This document shows positions 3,316-5,444 of a stretch of DNA of 5,444 nt, piece after piece (the stretch's first letter is position 1; every line of letters begins with the position of its first letter). The DNA comes from an uncultured Collinsella sp. (GTDB taxonomy: Bacteria; Actinomycetota; Coriobacteriia; Coriobacteriales; Coriobacteriaceae): contig CABSNM010000050.1 in the NCBI GenBank assembly GCA_902479065.1, positions 1-5,444 of the forward strand. The letters run 5' to 3'. The notes beneath the pieces are model-generated. The model searched no databases and was not told the DNA's origin. It saw only the letters and a list, made by a program, of their open reading frames with translations. The position numbers and the translations under genes are program-made.

Positions 3316-5223
3316 GTGGCAGATCGAAAGAAAAAACCCGAGCGTGATGATGCTTGGTGGGCAGCCCAGCGCCATGCCTACATCGAGAAGAATGACATCC
3401 TTCTGTCCGACCATCCGTCCTGGGAATGGGTCAGCCCGTACGACTTTTGGCGGACCATCTTCCCTGAGGGTTTCCTGCAGCCCCGCGGTGAGGAGGTCCC
3501 GTGGCACGAGATGGGCGGCGGCCATCCCAACGGCATAGCCATTCAGATCACCAACAAGACCAAGACGGTCAAGACCAAGACGGGTCGTAAACACGACGTC
3601 CCCGTGGTCGAGCGGTTCACGCTGACCGATGACCTCGACGGCGTGATGGAGCGCGTCATCGACTCGAACAGGAAGAACGAGTCCGTCTTCTGCGCGCCCG
3701 TGTCGTATTTCGGCAAGAGCCGCGTCGCCGCGAACGCGCGGTTCCTGCACGCGTTCGCGATCGACCTCGACGGCGTCGGCGTGCAGGAACTGAAGAACAT
3801 GCTGAAGCAGTTCCGCAACGGCCGTGACCCGGCGTTTGCGGCAGATAGGTGGGTGTCCCTCCCCCAGCCGACCTTCCTCGTGAACTCGGGTACGGGTTTC
3901 CACCTCTACTACGTGCTTGACCAGCCGATCCCGCTGGTGCCGCGTGTCGTGCCATTTTTGCAGGAGTTCAAGGCGATGCTCACGGACTACATCTGGCGCG
4001 ACACCGTCTCGACGCTCGAGGAAGTTCAACACCAGGGTATCTACCAGCCCTTCAGGATGCCCGGTACGCCGACGAAGCTGAACGGCAAGACCGAGAGGTC
4101 GAAAATCAAGGACAAGTACGAGGCCGTGGCGTTCGTGCACAACGGCGAGGACAGGAAGCCCTGGCTCTGCAGCATGGATTACCTGCTCGGATACGCCGGC
4201 GTCCGCGGCGGCAAGGACCGCGCCGAATTCATAGAGCTCATGCGCACCGCCGGGCGGACCCCCATCGAGCGCGCCAAGAAGCTCTGGCCAGAGTGGTACC
4301 AGGCTCGCATCGTCGAGGGCAAGGCCCCCGGCCGCTGGACCTGCAAGCGCGACCTGTACGACTGGTGGCTCGGCGAGGTCGAGACGAAGGCCACCGACCA
4401 CCACCGCTACTGGTGCCTCAACGTCCTGGCCGCCTACGCCAAGAAATGCGGCATCCCGTACGAGGAGCTCGAGGCCGACGCGCTCGCGCTCGTGCCGACA
4501 CTCGAGGGCCTGACGGAGCGCGAGGACAACCACTTCACCGAGGATGACGCACTCTCCGCGATTGGGGCGTACTACGACCCCATCATCCACAAGCTCACCC
4601 GCGACCGAATTGAGCGCCGCACGGCCATCGAGTTGCCGAAAAACAAGAGAAACGGGCGATCTCAGGCGAAGCACCTTGAGGGTGCACGGGCTATTCGCGA
4701 TATTAACAACGACAACTGGCGTGAAGGAAACGGGCGAAAAACGAAGGCCGACCTTGTTCGCAAGTACGCCGCGGAGCACCCTGACGCCAACCATAGTGAG
4801 ATCGCCCGCGCTCTCGGCATCTCGCGTCCGACCGTCATCAAGTGGCTGAAGGATGTGCCGAAGGACGCCATCGAGCCGGAAAAGCTGAAGCCGGATGATC
4901 TGTACGAGCTGTACAACCCCGCGATGGTCGAGCTCAGGGCAGCGCTCGACCAGTACTCGTCGAGCGCCAGCGACCGCGGGCACCTGAGCCCGCCGCAGTC
5001 CGCCATGACCAGGCTGGAGCTCGCGCAGAAGGCCATCGGTCTGGATACCGGGATCGATGACTGGAAACGTGCCGACGCGGAGAACGAGAAACGGGAAAAA
5101 CGGGAACGGAAAACGGTAAAATCATCGGGAACCGCCGTGAAACTTCCCGATGTTTCCCGGGAAACATTCCCGATTGACGATAGGTTGACCAATGGGCATA
5201 ACGAAGGGCATAACGAAGCGTGA
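3316..5223 (+). CDS. rep: Plasmid replication initiator with AEP/PrimPol-type primase domain, about 635 aa
   Basis: The protein starts replication and probably primes it. Numbered from the GTG at 3316, the primase core shows FLHAFAIDLDGV (Asp150 and Asp152, the metal-binding DxD), SGTGFHLYYVL (His196, the s-x-H nucleotide-binding motif) and FRMPGT with K following (Arg247), the three hallmarks of archaeo-eukaryotic primases. A helical segment at about 360-425 is PriCT-like. The stretch HLEGARAIRDIN ... NWREGNGR (about 453-474) and an HTH, HSEIARALGISRPTVIKWLK (about 493-512), are typical of rep proteins of gut Bacillota plasmids. The last 40 residues are a charged linker whose DNA carries the repeat cluster. 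Start choice: an in-frame TTG at 3277 has a decent AAAGG 7 bases upstream but adds an odd LALGGGWYGGWCS leader, whereas the GTG gives MADRKKKPERDD behind a weaker GGGGGA. The gene overlaps the HTH gene by 32 bases. Confidence 0.9.
   Translation: MADRKKKPERDDAWWAAQRHAYIEKNDILLSDHPSWEWVSPYDFWRTIFPEGFLQPRGEEVPWHEMGGGHPNGIAIQITNKTKTVKTKTGRKHDVPVVERFTLTDDLDGVMERVIDSNRKNESVFCAPVSYFGKSRVAANARFLHAFAIDLDGVGVQELKNMLKQFRNGRDPAFAADRWVSLPQPTFLVNSGTGFHLYYVLDQPIPLVPRVVPFLQEFKAMLTDYIWRDTVSTLEEVQHQGIYQPFRMPGTPTKLNGKTERSKIKDKYEAVAFVHNGEDRKPWLCSMDYLLGYAGVRGGKDRAEFIELMRTAGRTPIERAKKLWPEWYQARIVEGKAPGRWTCKRDLYDWWLGEVETKATDHHRYWCLNVLAAYAKKCGIPYEELEADALALVPTLEGLTEREDNHFTEDDALSAIGAYYDPIIHKLTRDRIERRTAIELPKNKRNGRSQAKHLEGARAIRDINNDNWREGNGRKTKADLVRKYAAEHPDANHSEIARALGISRPTVIKWLKDVPKDAIEPEKLKPDDLYELYNPAMVELRAALDQYSSSASDRGHLSPPQSAMTRLELAQKAIGLDTGIDDWKRADAENEKREKRERKTVKSSGTAVKLPDVSRETFPIDDRLTNGHNEGHNEA
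5083..5117. repeat. A-rich AACGGGAA quasi-tandem repeats in the rep 3' end
   Basis: Imperfect tandem units (AACGAGA, AACGGGAA, AACGGGAA, ACGGAAA, ACGG) fill this stretch, encoding NEKREKRERK. A similar AAACGGGAAC recurs at 5305-5314, and AAACGGGCGA occurs at 4650-4659 and 4728-4737. These could be iteron-like Rep sites or simply Lys/Arg/Glu codon runs. Confidence 0.4.
5124..5174. promoter_or_regulatory. Repeat-rich operator/centromere candidate at the rep-HTH junction
   Basis: Three copies of the 8-mer TTCCCGAT flank a palindrome: inverted at 5124-5131 (ATCGGGAA) and direct at 5144-5151 and 5167-5174. The perfect 18-bp palindrome ATGTTTCCCGGGAAACAT occupies 5150-5167. A GTGAAACT half-site (5137-5144) precedes it. 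The block lies 18-68 bases upstream of the HTH gene start and fits an autoregulatory operator, a partition site or part of the origin. It also encodes DVSRETF of Rep. Confidence 0.6.
5150..5167. promoter_or_regulatory. 18-bp perfect palindrome, parS/Noc-site-like
   Basis: The core TGTTTCCCGGGAAACA (5151-5166) matches the ParB consensus parS TGTTTCACGTGAAACA at 14 of 16 positions, the two differences being symmetric. Its centre TTTCCCGGGAAA is that of the Noc binding site TATTTCCCGGGAAATA. It therefore has the outer bases of parS and the inner bases of the Noc site. The binder could be host ParB or Noc, or the HTH protein encoded next door; this is inferred from sequence likeness only. Confidence 0.55.
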
Positions 5224-5404
5224 AATAGCGTCTGAACTGTGTGTTTCAAAGCGCACAGTCGCGAACTACATCGAGAAGCTGGGACTGGGAAACCATGTTT
5301 CACGAAACGGGAACACCGATTTTCTCGATGACTTCGCCGTCGCGGCCATCGCCGACGCCCTGAAGAACCCCGGCAAACCGTCCCGCCGGCCAGCCGACGA
5401 GCCC
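5192..5404 (+). CDS. HTH/coiled-coil plasmid protein, 5' part (continues at 1-330)
   Basis: This is the N-terminal third of the gene interrupted by the contig ends. Residues 8-33, TKREIASELCVSKRTVANYI and following, form a clear helix-turn-helix (REIASELCVSKRTV is the helix-turn-helix core), so the protein should bind DNA. The complete 164-residue protein adds a Pro-rich linker, a coiled coil for oligomerisation and a Trp/Arg tail. The ATG at 5192 has a weak AGG (5182-5184) ahead of it and overlaps the last 32 bases of rep, so translation is probably coupled to rep. The operator-like repeat block just upstream is a natural target for its HTH. In the contig as printed, the frame runs on into adapter sequence and stops artificially at 5425; that end must be ignored. 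A KfrA- or DUF536-like role in copy control or partition is likely but unproven. Confidence 0.85.
5194..5217. repeat. 12-bp tandem duplication in the rep/HTH overlap
   Basis: GGGCATAACGAA occurs twice in a row (5194-5205 and 5206-5217). It lies where two genes overlap and, being a multiple of three, repeats four codons in each frame: GHNE-GHNE in Rep and GITK-GITK at the start of the HTH protein. Confidence 0.85.
5357..5404. repeat. Terminal direct repeat = circular contig overlap, right copy
   Basis: This stretch is identical to bases 1-48 and shows that the molecule closes on itself. Remove one copy when circularising. Confidence 0.95.
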
Positions 5405-5444
5405 CTGTCTCTTATACACATCTGACGCTGCCGACGACTCCTTA
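5405..5444. other. Sequencing adapter (Illumina Nextera), not plasmid DNA
   Basis: CTGTCTCTTATACACATCT (5405-5423) is the Tn5 mosaic end used in Nextera libraries and GACGCTGCCGACGA (5424-5437) is the reverse complement of the Read 1 adapter tail. The last seven bases, CTCCTTA, fit the reverse complement of the i5 index GTAAGGAG (S505/N505 set). Untrimmed adapter read-through was built into the contig end. Confidence 0.97.

Noticed and set aside
3313..4983. 556-aa open frame on the minus strand opposite rep
   Set aside because: It has Val/Leu/Arg/His-rich shadow composition, no ribosome binding site and no recognisable domain. It is a GC-rich antisense shadow of a gene with clear primase motifs.
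5192..5425. Complete 77-aa ORF ending LSLIHI with stop at 5425
   Set aside because: The last six codons and the stop lie in Nextera adapter. The real gene continues at base 49 of the circle.

Overview
The window is almost certainly the whole of a small, GC-rich mobilizable cryptic plasmid of about 5,356 bp, printed as a linear contig. Bases 1-48 recur exactly at 5357-5404, which is the overlap expected when a circle is assembled. Bases 5405-5444 are not biological: they are Illumina Nextera transposase adapter (19-bp mosaic end plus the Read 1 tail) followed by 7 bases that fit an i5 index. The gene cut by the contig ends, an HTH plus coiled-coil protein, becomes a complete 164-residue protein once the circle is closed.

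Layout on the circle. (1) Replication block, + strand: a rep gene of about 635 aa with the motifs of an archaeo-eukaryotic primase/PrimPol-type initiator (3316-5223), overlapped by 32 bases by the HTH/coiled-coil gene (5192-5404, continuing at 1-330) and closed by a strong terminator at 333-377. The last 150 bp of rep are packed with short repeats and carry an 18-bp perfect palindrome that combines features of ParB parS and Noc binding sites. (2) Mobilization block: a MOBQ (MobA/MobL) relaxase (1393-2778, +) and, divergently, a MobC/TraD-like accessory protein (716-1039, -), which shares an ATGA overlap with an unknown 108-aa gene (393-719, -). Between the divergent genes lies a convincing oriT on the minus strand: a long hairpin followed by TAAGTGCG/CCCT, the RSF1010-type nic sequence. 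(3) Between the relaxase and rep lies a candidate type I toxin-antitoxin locus that standard gene calling would miss: a 50-aa single-membrane-helix peptide on the minus strand (2963-3115) with a strong ribosome binding site and its own minus-strand terminator (2821-2860), facing a predicted + strand antisense RNA of about 100 nt that ends in a near-perfect terminator (2939-2971) overlapping the toxin stop codon.

Host. The GC-rich coding sequence, GGAGG-type ribosome binding sites, a rep family otherwise familiar from gut Bacillota plasmids, and a holin-like small toxin suggest a high-GC Gram-positive gut bacterium. A coriobacterium-like actinobacterium would fit, but the sequence alone does not prove the taxon.

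How it works together. Rep starts replication from a region not yet pinned down; candidates are the AT-rich stretch at 3233-3257 and the repeat cluster at 5083-5174. The HTH protein probably acts in copy control, partition or autoregulation at the repeat cluster. The relaxase and its accessory protein nick oriT and allow transfer by a conjugative element supplied in trans. The small toxin locus would stabilise the plasmid. There is no resistance gene, transposon, CRISPR array, tRNA or rRNA.
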